A DNA stretch of 22,369 nt from an uncultured bacterium (GTDB lineage: Bacteria; Actinomycetota; Coriobacteriia; Coriobacteriales; Coriobacteriaceae): NCBI GenBank assembly GCA_905215505.1, contig CAJMPU010000029.1, positions 1-22,369 on the forward strand, given 5' to 3'. Position 1 is the stretch's first letter; each line of letters begins with the position of its first letter. Below are positions 7,641 through 15,248 of the stretch, piece by piece. The translations under genes and the position numbers were made by a program. The notes beneath the pieces were generated by a model, which saw nothing but the letters and a program-made list of their open reading frames with translations, did not search any database and was not told where the DNA came from.

Positions 7641-7676
7641 GCTGCGGTGAAGGCTCGTCCGCTCCGCAGCTGTTTT
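7641..7676 (+). promoter_or_regulatory. Terminator-like hairpin in the adenine deaminase leader
   Basis: GCTGCGG (7641-7647) pairs with CCGCAGC (7664-7670) and is followed by TGTTTT. It starts a few nucleotides after the predicted transcription start, so it could act as an early attenuator or a 5' stabiliser. It does not match the purine riboswitch layout. Confidence 0.4.
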
Positions 7677-7696
7677 CTACGGTTAAAGGAGTATGT

Positions 7697-9517
7697 ATGT
7701 CCGTTGAGGTCATGAGGTCTGTGATCGAGGCCGCCGAGGGTCGCGTGCCCGTCGACACGCTGTTTACCAATGCGCAGATTGTCGACGTGTACGGTCAGCG
7801 CGTGGCGCGTGGCAGCGTTGCCGTCAAGGACGGCGTAATCGTCGGCGTGCTCTACAACGGTCGCGACGATGCCGCCGGTACCTATGAGGCTGCCGAGGTT
7901 ATCGACTGCCAGGGTCGCTATCTCGCCCCCGGTTTTATCGACGGACATCTGCACATTGAGTCCTCGAACATCCGCCCCGCCGAGTATGCGCGCATGGCGG
8001 CGACGCGCGGTACCACCACCGCCATTGCCGACAGCCACGAGATTGCCAACGTGGCGGGCCTCGACGGCCTACGCTTTATGATCGAGGACGGTCGTCGCGC
8101 GCCCATTTCCATCAAGTACATGATGCCCTCGTGCGTGCCCGCACTGCCCGATGAGCAGGCCGGTGCCGTCATCACCGCCGCCGATATGCAGGCGTTTTTT
8201 GGCGAGCATCCGGGCGATGTCTTTGGTCTGGGCGAGATGATGAACCTGCCGGGCGTCTTTATGGCCGATCCCGAGACCTGCGCTCGCATCGATGCTGCCA
8301 ACCAGACGCCGTCAAAGCAGGTCGATGGCCATGCTCCGCTCGTTGCCGGCAAGGATCTCAACGCCTATGCCGCGGCGGGTATTATCGCCGACCACGAGTC
8401 GACGATTCCCGAGGAGGCGCTCGACAAGCTGTCTCGTGGCATGTACGTGATGCTGCGCGAGGGTACGTGCAGCCATGACCTGGCCAACCTGTCGCCGATG
8501 CTGCTGGAGAATCCCGCGCGCGCCCGCCGCTGTTGCTTTGCGACTGACGACCGCGCCCCTTCCGATGCGCTTGCGACCGGCATGATCGACAATGCCTGCC
8601 GCGTGGCGATTGAGGCCGGTATTGACCCCGTGGTCGCCATCTCTATGGCGTCCCTGTCCACGGCCGAAGCGTTTGGCCTGGACCACGGTTGCCGCGACCC
8701 GCACGAGCTGCGTGGCGCCATCGCCCCGGGCAAGCGTGCCGACCTGCTGGTACTCAACGACCTGACGTTTGCTACAGCTCCGCATTGCGTGTATGCCGCC
8801 GGCGCGCTCGTGGCACAGGACGGCACTTTTGTGGGCGAGGTTGCGCCCGAGATGGCCGAGGTTGCGGCCCTTGCCGATGAGCTGCGTGCTTCCGTTAAGC
8901 TGCCGAAGCTTTCGCTCGACGTATTCGACTATGCCTTTAAGCCGGGCGAGGCCGTGATTGACGTGGTGCCGGGCAAGGCCATCACGGGCATGGCTCGTCC
9001 CGAGAATGCCGAGGGCCTGCGCCGCATTATGCTGATCGAGCGTCACGGCCGCGGCGTATCGCTGCAGGCAGAGGGTGCCGACGGTGATGGTCCTGCGGGC
9101 CTGGGTCTTGTTGGCAAGCACATCGGTCGCGGCTGGGTGCGCGGTTTCACCATCACCGGTGGTGCCATCGCCTCCACGATCGGTCACGACTCGCACAACG
9201 TGTGCGTGGTGGGCGACAACGCAGCCGATATGATGGCTGCCGTCGAGGCTGTTGGCCAGGGCGGTCACGTGCTGGTACGCGATGGTGAGGTCGTAGCGCG
9301 CATTCCGCTGGCGCTCGGTGGCCTGATGAGCGAGGGCACGGCCGAGGATGTCGCCGCGCAACACGACGACTTTATGGTCAAGGCGCGCGCGATGGGTATT
9401 GAGCCGCCACTCGACCCCATTATGGGCATCATCTTCCTGCCCCTGCCGGTGATCCCGACGCTCCGCATTCGCCCCGAGGGCATGTTCGACGTCACTACCT
9501 TCACCTACGCCGACTAG
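7697..9517 (+). CDS. ade: Adenine deaminase
   Basis: Hydrolyses adenine to hypoxanthine and ammonia for purine salvage in the cytoplasm. The frame is open far upstream, antisense to the IS, but the true start is the ATG at 7697, preceded by AAAGGA with 6-nt spacing. This gives 606 residues, within the family's usual size. It is an amidohydrolase fold: VDTLFTNAQIVDVYG opens the small domain, and GFIDGHLHIESS gives the metal-binding His84 and His86. ADSHEIANVAG and GLGEMMNLPGVF are typical Ade motifs. The C-terminal domain has GGAIASTIGHDSHNVCVVG, specific to adenine deaminases rather than other amidohydrolases. It is monocistronic here, with its own promoter and leader hairpin. The upstream IS does not interrupt the gene or its predicted promoter. 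Confidence 0.95.
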   Translation: MSVEVMRSVIEAAEGRVPVDTLFTNAQIVDVYGQRVARGSVAVKDGVIVGVLYNGRDDAAGTYEAAEVIDCQGRYLAPGFIDGHLHIESSNIRPAEYARMAATRGTTTAIADSHEIANVAGLDGLRFMIEDGRRAPISIKYMMPSCVPALPDEQAGAVITAADMQAFFGEHPGDVFGLGEMMNLPGVFMADPETCARIDAANQTPSKQVDGHAPLVAGKDLNAYAAAGIIADHESTIPEEALDKLSRGMYVMLREGTCSHDLANLSPMLLENPARARRCCFATDDRAPSDALATGMIDNACRVAIEAGIDPVVAISMASLSTAEAFGLDHGCRDPHELRGAIAPGKRADLLVLNDLTFATAPHCVYAAGALVAQDGTFVGEVAPEMAEVAALADELRASVKLPKLSLDVFDYAFKPGEAVIDVVPGKAITGMARPENAEGLRRIMLIERHGRGVSLQAEGADGDGPAGLGLVGKHIGRGWVRGFTITGGAIASTIGHDSHNVCVVGDNAADMMAAVEAVGQGGHVLVRDGEVVARIPLALGGLMSEGTAEDVAAQHDDFMVKARAMGIEPPLDPIMGIIFLPLPVIPTLRIRPEGMFDVTTFTYAD

Positions 9518-9590
9518 TCATTGGGGACGTTCTTAAACGACTGGCCGTCGGGGACACTCTTTGGCGTGTCGCCTGACGCCACGACCGTGG
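9518..9590. repeat. Two degenerate GGGGAC repeat units after ade
   Basis: Directly after the ade stop come ATTGGGGACGTTCTTAAAC (with weak AGTC/GACT arms) and GTCGGGGACACTCTTTGG (with GGGGACAC against GTGTCGCC). Both carry the loop core of the palindrome family, but their arms are poor. No terminator with a U-tract is seen. Confidence 0.5.
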
Positions 9591-9624
9591 GACCTCTGGC
9601 GCGCGTGAGCTATTTGCTAGGTCC

Positions 9625-9653
9625 TTGTAACGTTTATGACTGCGGGGTCTTAT
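9625..9653 (+). promoter_or_regulatory. Possible promoter of the Cof-type phosphatase
   Basis: TTGTAA (9625-9630) and TCTTAT (9648-9653) with a 17-nt spacer each match four of six consensus positions. Transcription would start near 9660, exactly at the base of the leader hairpin. Confidence 0.4.
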
Positions 9654-9657
9654 TTGG

Positions 9658-9723
9658 GCTCCCTTTGGGTACGTTGGAATCGGATACACGTCCGATTCCA
9701 TCAAGCCCGAAGGGAGCTTTTCT
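9658..9723 (+). promoter_or_regulatory. SD-sequestering, terminator-like leader hairpin
   Basis: GCTCCCTTTGGG (9658-9669) pairs over 12 positions (one G-U) with CCCGAAGGGAGC (9706-9717). Inside it GGAATCGGA (9676-9684) pairs perfectly with TCCGATTCC (9691-9699). The right outer arm contains the Shine-Dalgarno AGGGAG (9711-9716) of the next gene and is followed by TTTTCT and then the ATG. The same structure could stop transcription or block ribosome binding. Confidence 0.6.
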
Positions 9724-10518
9724 ATGTTTAAACTGATTGCATCCGATATGGACGGCACACTGCTTGACGAAAATGGCCAGGTGCCGCCTGAGACCTACGA
9801 ATTGATCCTGGCGCTACGCGAGCATGGTGTACATTTTGCTGCATCGTCAGGCCGCCGCTACGATCGCCTGTGCGAGTTCTTTGCGCCCGTTCGCGACAAG
9901 ATGGACTTTGTCGCAGCTAACGGTGCCCAGGTCTACGCCGACGGCAAATTGGTAGACCGCGAGGTGTATTCGCACCTGGCGATTCGAAAGCTCGCCCAGG
10001 CCGTCGCGACGTTTCCCAATCTGCATCTTGCACTCTTTGACCGAACCAAGTCCTTTTTGCTCGATGACGAGTGCAAGTTCGTGCGCGAGGTCGATAAGGA
10101 CCTCCCCAATGCCGAGCGCATTTGGGAGCTGCCCGATCCCAGCGTAAATATCATCAAAGCGAGTATCTTTTGCGACGACGGTGCCGTTATGGACAGTGCG
10201 TACGTGCTACAGCGCGAACTCGGTCAGCTCTTTACCTTTGCGCCTTCAGGCAACGCGTGGATCGATGCCATGCAGCCCGGTGTGTCGAAGGCTTCGGGCA
10301 TCGCACAGCTCGCGGAGCATTACGGCATTGGGCGCGATGAGGTTATGGCGTTTGGCGACTCTATGAACGACTACGAGATCATTCGCTTTGTCGGCACGGG
10401 TTGCGCGATGGAAAACGCGCGCCCCGCGCTCAAGGCGGTGGCCGATTGCGTGGTGGGTCGTAACCGCGACCACGCCGTTCAGCAGGAGCTCCGTCGCGTG
10501 CTGGAGAGTCTCGCTTAA
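9724..10518 (+). CDS. HAD-superfamily (Cof-type, class IIB) phosphatase
   Basis: A small cytoplasmic Mg-dependent phosphatase of the Cof/YidA kind; the usual substrates are sugar phosphates or flavin/PLP precursors, and the substrate here is unknown. It has 264 residues. AGGGAG lies 7 nt before the ATG. Motif I is SDMDGTLLD with nucleophile Asp8 and acid/base Asp10. Motif II is ASSGRRYDR. Motif III/IV is MAFGDSMNDYEI with Asp212 and Asp216. A class IIB cap lies between them. The gene converges on a second Cof-like gene of distinct sequence at 10561. Its ribosome-binding site is buried in a leader hairpin, so expression is probably controlled post-initiation (inference). Confidence 0.9.
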   Translation: MFKLIASDMDGTLLDENGQVPPETYELILALREHGVHFAASSGRRYDRLCEFFAPVRDKMDFVAANGAQVYADGKLVDREVYSHLAIRKLAQAVATFPNLHLALFDRTKSFLLDDECKFVREVDKDLPNAERIWELPDPSVNIIKASIFCDDGAVMDSAYVLQRELGQLFTFAPSGNAWIDAMQPGVSKASGIAQLAEHYGIGRDEVMAFGDSMNDYEIIRFVGTGCAMENARPALKAVADCVVGRNRDHAVQQELRRVLESLA

Positions 10519-10519
10519 T

Positions 10520-10550
10520 CCGGCAGATGGGGACGTTCCTTTTCTGCCGG
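10520..10550. repeat. GGGGAC-loop palindrome between convergent HAD genes
   Basis: CCGGCAGA (10520-10527) and TCTGCCGG (10543-10550) are exact 8-bp arms around TGGGGACGTTCCTTT. It lies in the 42-bp gap between two convergent genes and could also act as a bidirectional transcription stop. Confidence 0.75.
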
Positions 10551-10560
10551 GTTGCTGCTG

Positions 10561-11403
10561 CTAGGCGAGGGCGGCCATGATGGTGCGGGCGACGCCGTCG
10601 TGGTCGTTGTCGTATTCGGTGATGGCGTCGGCGGCCTCGCGGTCCTCGGGCTCGGCGTTGATCATGGCCATGCCGTGGCCCGCTGCCTGCAGCATGGGGA
10701 TGTCGTTGATGTTGTCGCCGAACGACCAGGCGTCGGCGAGACGCTCGCCCAGGTGCTCACATAGCCACGTGAGGGCCGTTCCCTTGGTGGCTCCCTCGCC
10801 CATGACCTCGATATTCATGGCGTACGAACGCGTGACCTCGATGCCTTCGAGCGTGTCGAGCGCTGCCGCGATGGCGTCGCGATCGGCTGGGTCGTGCCAG
10901 TACATGGCGATGCGTTCGAGTGTCTCGACTCCGTCGATCTTGCTGTCGATATCCATGTCGATCGGCGTTCGCGTGCGCTTGAGCGAAGCTGCGATGTGGG
11001 GGTCGCCGCCGCAGAATTCGTCCAGGCGCTCGTAGAGCGAGCGGGGGAGGAAGCACTGCCCGTCCGCGAAGATATCGAAGGTCACATCGTGGCCGGCGGC
11101 AATGCTATGGACGCGGTGGGCGATGGCGCGGTCGAGCGGTCGGCTCAAAATGCGCGTAGCACGTGAGGCATCGGTGGGCGTACCGTCGTCGAGCTGCCAG
11201 ACGCTGGCACCGTTGGCGCAGACCGCGTAGTGTACGGCGGGGTGGGCGAGGATGGGCTCAAAGATGCCCGACAGCGGGCGCCCCGTGCAGGGCACAAACT
11301 CAACACCGCGGCGCGCAAGCTCGTCGAGCATCGTCCAGGTGGCGTCGCTCATCTGCTTATCGCTCGTCAGCAGCGTTCCATCCATATCGGAAAACACAAT
11401 CAT
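10561..11403 (-). CDS. HAD-superfamily (Cof-type) hydrolase
   Basis: A second HAD IIB phosphatase, 280 residues, convergent with the one at 9724. Motif I is SDMDGTLL with Asp6 and Asp8, motif II is CTGRP, and motif III/IV is SFGDNINDIPML with Asp230 and Asp234. AAAGGG lies about 9 nt upstream of the ATG at 11403. It follows citrate synthase on the same strand but is separated from it by a strong intrinsic terminator, so it is probably transcribed on its own or by read-through. The substrate cannot be inferred. The two HAD proteins share only family motifs, so they look like old paralogues rather than a recent duplication. Confidence 0.9.
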   Translation of the reverse strand: MIVFSDMDGTLLTSDKQMSDATWTMLDELARRGVEFVPCTGRPLSGIFEPILAHPAVHYAVCANGASVWQLDDGTPTDASRATRILSRPLDRAIAHRVHSIAAGHDVTFDIFADGQCFLPRSLYERLDEFCGGDPHIAASLKRTRTPIDMDIDSKIDGVETLERIAMYWHDPADRDAIAAALDTLEGIEVTRSYAMNIEVMGEGATKGTALTWLCEHLGERLADAWSFGDNINDIPMLQAAGHGMAMINAEPEDREAADAITEYDNDHDGVARTIMAALA

Positions 11404-11428
11404 TCGATGCAGCCCTTTCTACTGGCAT

Positions 11429-11467
11429 AAAAAGCGTGGCCGAGGGCGGTGATGCCCTGGCCACGCT
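11429..11467 (-). terminator. Intrinsic terminator of citrate synthase
   Basis: On the minus strand AGCGTGGCC pairs with GGCCACGCT, with an extra inner AGGGC/GCCCT stem, and is followed by TTTTT. It lies 23 nt after the citrate synthase stop. Confidence 0.9.
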
Positions 11468-11490
11468 CGGGTTCTATAACGGTCCGCGTC

Positions 11491-12909
11491 CTAGCGGTCG
11501 GCGAGCGGCTTGTACTCCAGCGGCTCGATAACCGGGCGATACGCGGGACGGATGATGCGGTGCGCGCAGAAGAGCTCTTCCATGCGGTGCGCCGACCAAC
11601 CGGCCATGCGGGCGACGGCGAACAGCGGTGTAAAGAGCGTCTCGGGCACGCCGAGCATCTTGTAGATAAAGCCCGTGTACAGGTCGATGTTGGCGCAGAT
11701 GGGCTTGGTCATGCCGTGCTCGCGCATCACCTGCGGTGCCAGGCGCTCGATGCGCTCGATGAGCGCGAACTCATCGCCCAGGTCCTTCTTGGCGGCAAGC
11801 GTGCGTGCGTAACGGCGGCACACCTCGGCACGCGGGTCGCTCAGCGTGTAGACGGCGTGGCCCATACCGTAGATGAGACCCGTGCCGTCGAAGGCCTGCT
11901 TGTCGAGGATCTTGCCCAGGTAGGCTGCGACCTCGTCCTCGTTCTCCCAATTGGAGACGTGCGCACGGATGTCCTCGTGCATGGACACGACCTTGGCGTT
12001 GGCGCCGCCGTGGCGCGGACCCTTGAGCGAGCCGATGGCCGCGGCATAGGCGGAATACGGGTCGGTGGCCGAGGAGGACAGCACGCGGCAGGCAAACGTG
12101 GAGTTGTTGCCGCCGCCGTGTTCGGCATGCAGCATGAGCATCACGTCGAGCAGCATGGCTTCGTCGCGGGTGAATTCCATGCCGCCGCGCAACACCTGCA
12201 GGATGGTCTCGGCGGTGGAGAGGCCGGGTGTGGGGTGCGGTACATGAACCTCGGAGCCGCGGCGCTTGGCGACCGAGGCCATATGCGCGAAGGCGGCGAT
12301 GCGGGGGAGACGGGCGAGCATGGAGATGGCCACGTCGATTTCGTGCTCGGGTGTAATGGCGTCGGGCTCGGCGTCGAAGGCGTAGAGCAGCAGTACGGCG
12401 CGCTGAAGCACATTCATGATGCTCGACGACACCGTGGTCATGGGGAACTCTTTGACGTACTCGTCGCTCAGGTGCCTAAAAGCGCCCAGACGTCCGCAAA
12501 AACCGTCGAGCTCCTCTTTGGTGGGCAGCGAGCCCGTGATGAGCAGGTAGGCGACCTCTTCGTAGCCATAGCGATCCTCGGCCTGGGCGTTGTTGACCAG
12601 GTCCTCGATGCTGTAGCCACGAAGCGTGAGTTTGCCCTGATCGGGCACGACCTTTCCGTCGACCTTGTTGTAGCCATGCACATCCGAGATGCGGGTAAGG
12701 CCCGCGACCACGCCCGAGCCATCGGCATTGCGCAGGCCGCGCTTGACGTTGTGCTCTACGAACAAGCCCTCGTCGTACGGGGCGGTCGGCAGGCCGTGGT
12801 AGAGGTTTTCGCTTTCAGGCGAAATCTGACGGCTCGCCTCGTAATCCAGAACCAGGCGGCTCAGGTGATCGTCGAAGCGGTAGTAGATTTTCTTGGCGTC
12901 GTAGGCCAT
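11491..12909 (-). CDS. gltA: Citrate synthase
   Basis: Condenses acetyl-CoA with oxaloacetate to citrate. It has 472 residues, somewhat longer than Escherichia coli GltA and with an N-terminal extension before the conserved core. AGAGGAG lies 6 nt before the ATG at 12909. The catalytic triad is recognisable: His300 in GPRHGGAN, His351 in GMGHAVYTLSDPR and Asp409 in CANIDLYTGFIY. The substrate-binding segment HAEHGGGNNST is near residue 261, and the motif RGYSIEDL near residue 97 marks the start of the core. The ACT-domain gene lies 77 bp upstream on the same strand and is likely co-transcribed. In a fermentative coriobacterium its job is probably glutamate/2-oxoglutarate synthesis rather than a full TCA cycle (inference). 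Confidence 0.95.
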   Translation of the reverse strand: MAYDAKKIYYRFDDHLSRLVLDYEASRQISPESENLYHGLPTAPYDEGLFVEHNVKRGLRNADGSGVVAGLTRISDVHGYNKVDGKVVPDQGKLTLRGYSIEDLVNNAQAEDRYGYEEVAYLLITGSLPTKEELDGFCGRLGAFRHLSDEYVKEFPMTTVSSSIMNVLQRAVLLLYAFDAEPDAITPEHEIDVAISMLARLPRIAAFAHMASVAKRRGSEVHVPHPTPGLSTAETILQVLRGGMEFTRDEAMLLDVMLMLHAEHGGGNNSTFACRVLSSSATDPYSAYAAAIGSLKGPRHGGANAKVVSMHEDIRAHVSNWENEDEVAAYLGKILDKQAFDGTGLIYGMGHAVYTLSDPRAEVCRRYARTLAAKKDLGDEFALIERIERLAPQVMREHGMTKPICANIDLYTGFIYKMLGVPETLFTPLFAVARMAGWSAHRMEELFCAHRIIRPAYRPVIEPLEYKPLADR

Positions 12910-12986
12910 GCGCGCTCCTCTCCGGTCCGCTTTGGGGCCGCGCGCTTGGACGATATGACGTCAAGCTGCCCCGAGCGGCTTGTTCG

Positions 12987-13274
12987 CTACAGGCGGTACA
13001 TAAAGTTAAAGACGTCCTCGCGCTGGATGGACACGTTGACGCCCGAAAGCTCGCCGGCCTCGGCCAGCGCCTTCTGCAGCTCGGCGAAGTCGAGCTTGGA
13101 CTCGGCGGTGTCGGCCAGCATGGTCATGGTGAAGATGTCCTCGATAATGGACTGCGTAATGTCGCGGATGTCGACGTTGGCCTCGCCCAGAACACGGGTG
13201 ACGCCGGCGACGATGCCGGGGCGGTTCTTGCCAAGGACGGTGATGACGATGCGGGAGGACGAGATCTCGGCCAT
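12987..13274 (-). CDS. ACT-domain protein (UPF0237 type)
   Basis: A 95-residue protein made of one ACT domain plus a short tail. IVITVLGKNRPGIVAGVTRVLGE contains the ligand-site Gly of the ACT fold (the KNRPGIVA segment), followed by NVDIRDITQSII. ACT domains bind small ligands, mostly amino acids, and regulate partner enzymes. Proteins of this stand-alone type often neighbour a UPF0210 gene, but here the neighbour is citrate synthase, suggesting a possible regulatory link (inference). AAAGGG lies 7 nt before the ATG. It is probably the first gene of a two-gene operon. Confidence 0.88.
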   Translation of the reverse strand: MAEISSSRIVITVLGKNRPGIVAGVTRVLGEANVDIRDITQSIIEDIFTMTMLADTAESKLDFAELQKALAEAGELSGVNVSIQREDVFNFMYRL

Positions 13275-13320
13275 GGGAAACCCTTTCGCGTGGTTGCGGC
13301 GCGCGGGGGCGCTCCGCTAC

Positions 13321-13343
13321 GGTACAGTGTTCATCATTGTACC
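13321..13343 (-). promoter_or_regulatory. Possible -10 box and palindrome upstream of the ACT gene
   Basis: TACAAT reads on the minus strand at 13341-13336, about 60 nt upstream of the ACT start. It sits inside the imperfect operator-like palindrome GGTACA(N11)TGTACC. No matching -35 box is seen, so this is tentative. Confidence 0.35.
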
Positions 13344-13423
13344 TGTCTGGCGCAAAAAAGGCGCGCTCGCTGCGGCGTTACATGCCTGCAACATGAGCGT
13401 AAGGGGGAAGGCCGTACGGGGAA

Positions 13424-13448
13424 GAGCCGTCTGGCGCGTGTCCGGCTC
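13424..13448. repeat. Hairpin before direct-repeat copy 1
   Basis: GAGCCG (13424-13429) pairs with CGGCTC (13443-13448). The second copy of the direct repeat is also preceded at once by a hairpin, of different sequence. Confidence 0.5.
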
Positions 13449-13454
13449 GTGTTG

Positions 13455-13518
13455 GGTTGATTTCCGATCTCAGCCGAACACATTGAGCGGACAGGCCGTT
13501 CCCGCAGTCAGCCGAACG
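13455..13518 (+). repeat. 64-bp direct repeat, copy 1 (candidate attachment site or dispersed element)
   Basis: The 64 bases starting GGTTGATTTCCGATCTCAGC and ending CGAACG recur at 20667-20730 with two substitutions (C/A at 13492, C/T at 13512). The two copies bracket the recombinase remnant and ABC system. Each is followed by a hairpin of different sequence; here GCCTCCG (13518-13524) pairs with CGGAGGGC (13547-13554, one bulge). It may be attL of an old integration event or one member of an intergenic repeat family. Confidence 0.75.
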
Positions 13519-13669
13519 CCTCCGACGGCTGATTCCGAACTGGAAGCGGAGGGCATCCCCGCCCTTCGGTAGGGGGTACCGCTCCGCGGCGCATGCCGCG
13601 GGCGGCGCCCCTATCGGACCACCGTGACCTCAGTTGGGATGGGCCCAGCACTGCCGCGTACTCGGTGAG
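13519..13669. other. Noncoding junction with hairpins
   Basis: No credible gene. It contains CCGCGGC-GCAT-GCCGCGG (13584-13601), a 7-bp perfect hairpin without a U-tract, and the second arm of the hairpin that follows direct-repeat copy 1. It separates the repeat from the recombinase stop at 13670. Confidence 0.5.
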
Positions 13670-14395
13670 CTAGAGCCAACTGTTCGTCTTCACGTCGCGT
13701 ATGGCGATATTTCGGTCGTCCGGCTCGGTGATGCCGTAGCCGAACGCCTGGAGCGTCTCGATGGACTCCTGGATCCTCTGTTGGAACATGGGACCCGGAT
13801 CGACCCTCGGCCCGAGGTGCCCGCGCCAAAGGCACGACGTGGCGCGCAGCATGTTATGGATTTTGGAGATGGGCTCGATGTCGGCGTAGACGTTGAGCGT
13901 CGCCATGGCGTCCTTGTGGCCGAGGATCGATTGGAGCGCCTTGATATCGCCGCCTTGGCGGATCCACTGCGTTGCGAACGTGTGGCGAAGGCCGTGGAAC
14001 GTGATCAGCTCGTCGTTGGTGCCCATGAGGCCGTTGGTCTCCGAGAACGTCTTGAACGCCCTGCGGATATAGCTTGTCGTCGCGAAGGTCGCGCCCGGCT
14101 CCGACAGGATGTAGCAGTCCCCGATCTCGACCGCCCCGGTAAGGCCGCGCAAGCGCAGCTTTCCGCAGTCGATCTCGTGGGTCTCCTTCAGGAAGGGGAG
14201 TAGGCCGACCGGGTCGATGGGGATACCCCTGGCGTCATGGGTCTTGGTGTCCTTGATGAACGAACCCATTCCCTTCGCGTACGCCACCGAGTGTCTGATC
14301 GAGATCAGGCCCGTCTCGAAATCCACATCGCACCACCGAAGGCCGCAGACCTCGCCGATTCGCATCCCCGTGTGCAGGGCGAGTACGACCGCCCT
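13670..14395 (-). pseudogene. Tyrosine recombinase/integrase, 5'-truncated remnant
   Basis: The minus strand encodes only the catalytic half of a phage-type integrase. HTGMRIGEVCGLRWCDVDF carries the first catalytic Arg, ITFHGLRHTFATQW the HxxR pair, ILGHKDAMATLNVYAD the second His and the Tyr nucleophile. The core-binding and arm-binding domains are missing: going upstream, the frame meets a TAG at 14396-14398, which is the stop codon of the HTH gene. An ATG at 14365 could start a 231-residue protein, but without DNA-binding domains it is unlikely to work alone. All catalytic residues remain, so the truncation may be recent. It lies about 150 bp from direct-repeat copy 1, as expected for an integrase next to its attachment site. 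Confidence 0.8.
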
Positions 14396-14647
14396 CTAAT
14401 CCTCGGCGGACCAATCGAGTCCGAACTCCTTTCGGGCATCCTCTTCGCTCATGACTTCGAGAAGGTCTCCGGGTTGGCAACGAAGGGCGAGGCATAGCTG
14501 CTCGAGTGTGTTGAAGCGAATGCCGCGAATATGCCCTTTTTTAATACGGGACAGGTTCACGGGCGTGGTTCCAATCCTTTCGGCAAGTTCGTTCGAGGAA
14601 ATCTTTCGCTCGGCCATGATCTTGTCGAGGCGAACAATTACGGGCAT
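14396..14647 (-). CDS. XRE/Cro-type helix-turn-helix regulator (YozG-like)
   Basis: An 83-residue DNA-binding protein. VRLDKIMAERKISSNELAERIGTTPVNLSRIKKGHIRGIRFNTLEQLC-type sequence gives an HTH spanning about residues 16-42. Its Shine-Dalgarno TAAGGA overlaps the stop of the upstream DUF2975-like gene, with a 9-nt gap between the genes, so translation is coupled. This HTH plus DUF2975 pairing is common in Firmicutes and Actinobacteria; it usually forms a self-regulated two-gene unit whose signal is unknown. It probably binds the palindrome at 15207-15225 between its operon and the divergent ABC genes (inference). Its stop codon directly abuts the recombinase remnant in the same frame. Confidence 0.85.
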   Translation of the reverse strand: MPVIVRLDKIMAERKISSNELAERIGTTPVNLSRIKKGHIRGIRFNTLEQLCLALRCQPGDLLEVMSEEDARKEFGLDWSAED

Positions 14648-14656
14648 GGCGTTTCC

Positions 14657-15169
14657 TTACGCAATCTCGTCGGAGTCGAGGTACAGCTCTCGGGCGTACA
14701 AGAAGAGCTGGGAAAGCATGAACAGGACGATGCCGAGAACCAGAGAGGTCCAATCGAATGATGAAGCGATCTCTTGGGCGCCGACGGCCCCCTCGCCGCC
14801 AAACATCGAAACGGAGGTTTTGAGTGAGCCGGCGTAGAGGCTGGTGGCAGCTTGAACAACGAAGAGAATGCCGAGCACCTTCAAGCATGTCGCAGACCCT
14901 TTCTTGAAGGGGTCTCCGCTCTTGATCGTCCACACGAGAACGGCGCTGAGGATGGTCGTAGCGATACCGATGACGGCAGGGACCAATGTCGAGATCGCAA
15001 GGGCTGGATACGCGGGGGAGTCTGCAATTACAGGGTTGTCGAGCACTTCGATTGCTGGCTTTAAGGAGAACGCCACTTGTGCGATGGCGGTGGCGCAAAG
15101 GGTCGCAGAGGCTATCGCACATGCGATGCGGAAGGAATGAAGCCGGGGAGTGCGATTGTCGGAACTCAT
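14657..15169 (-). CDS. DUF2975-like integral membrane protein
   Basis: A 170-residue protein with four hydrophobic helices at about residues 17-37, 55-82, 92-115 and 138-158. The sequence GILFVVQAATSLYAGS and the final YARELYLDSDEIA, ahead of an HTH gene, fit the DUF2975 family, which is nearly always paired with a small XRE regulator. GGAGG lies 5 nt before the ATG at 15169. The family has no established function; a membrane sensor or anchor for the regulator is a reasonable inference. It is the first gene of the leftward unit and is divergent from the ABC permease. Confidence 0.8.
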   Translation of the reverse strand: MSSDNRTPRLHSFRIACAIASATLCATAIAQVAFSLKPAIEVLDNPVIADSPAYPALAISTLVPAVIGIATTILSAVLVWTIKSGDPFKKGSATCLKVLGILFVVQAATSLYAGSLKTSVSMFGGEGAVGAQEIASSFDWTSLVLGIVLFMLSQLFLYARELYLDSDEIA

Positions 15170-15206
15170 AATAACCTCCGAAGAATTTAAAAAACTCAGG
15201 TTACTT

Positions 15207-15225
15207 TTTAACAGTTTATGTTAAA
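15207..15225. promoter_or_regulatory. Operator-like palindrome in the divergent promoter region
   Basis: TTTAACAGTTTATGTTAAA is a perfect 7-bp inverted repeat with a 5-bp spacer. It lies between the HTH operon and the ABC permease and overlaps the predicted -10 box of the leftward promoter. It is the best candidate site for the HTH protein. Confidence 0.55.
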
Positions 15226-15241
15226 TTGACTTTGCCGGCAA
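15213..15241 (-). promoter_or_regulatory. Predicted promoter of the DUF2975-HTH unit
   Basis: On the minus strand TTGCCG (15241-15236) and TAAACT (15218-15213) are separated by 17 nt, each matching four of six consensus positions. The -10 box falls inside the palindrome, which would suit autorepression. Confidence 0.45.
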
Positions 15242-15248
15242 GTAATAA

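Noticed and set aside
6038..7696. A reading frame of over 550 codons running in frame into adenine deaminase
   Set aside because: It is antisense to the IS transposase and rich in Gly/Pro/Arg with no recognisable domain. The deaminase family begins at MSVEVM, with a proper ribosome-binding site and promoter just upstream.
7629..7696. Purine riboswitch ahead of adenine deaminase
   Set aside because: The leader has a single hairpin; the three-way junction and conserved loop bases of the purine riboswitch are not present.
13455..13518. tRNA gene as integration target
   Set aside because: The direct repeat has no cloverleaf or T-loop, so it is not a tRNA 3' end.
11449..13572. A 707-codon plus-strand frame
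   Set aside because: It is antisense to citrate synthase and the ACT gene, His/Gly/Val-rich with no domain. It is open only because of high-G+C codon bias.
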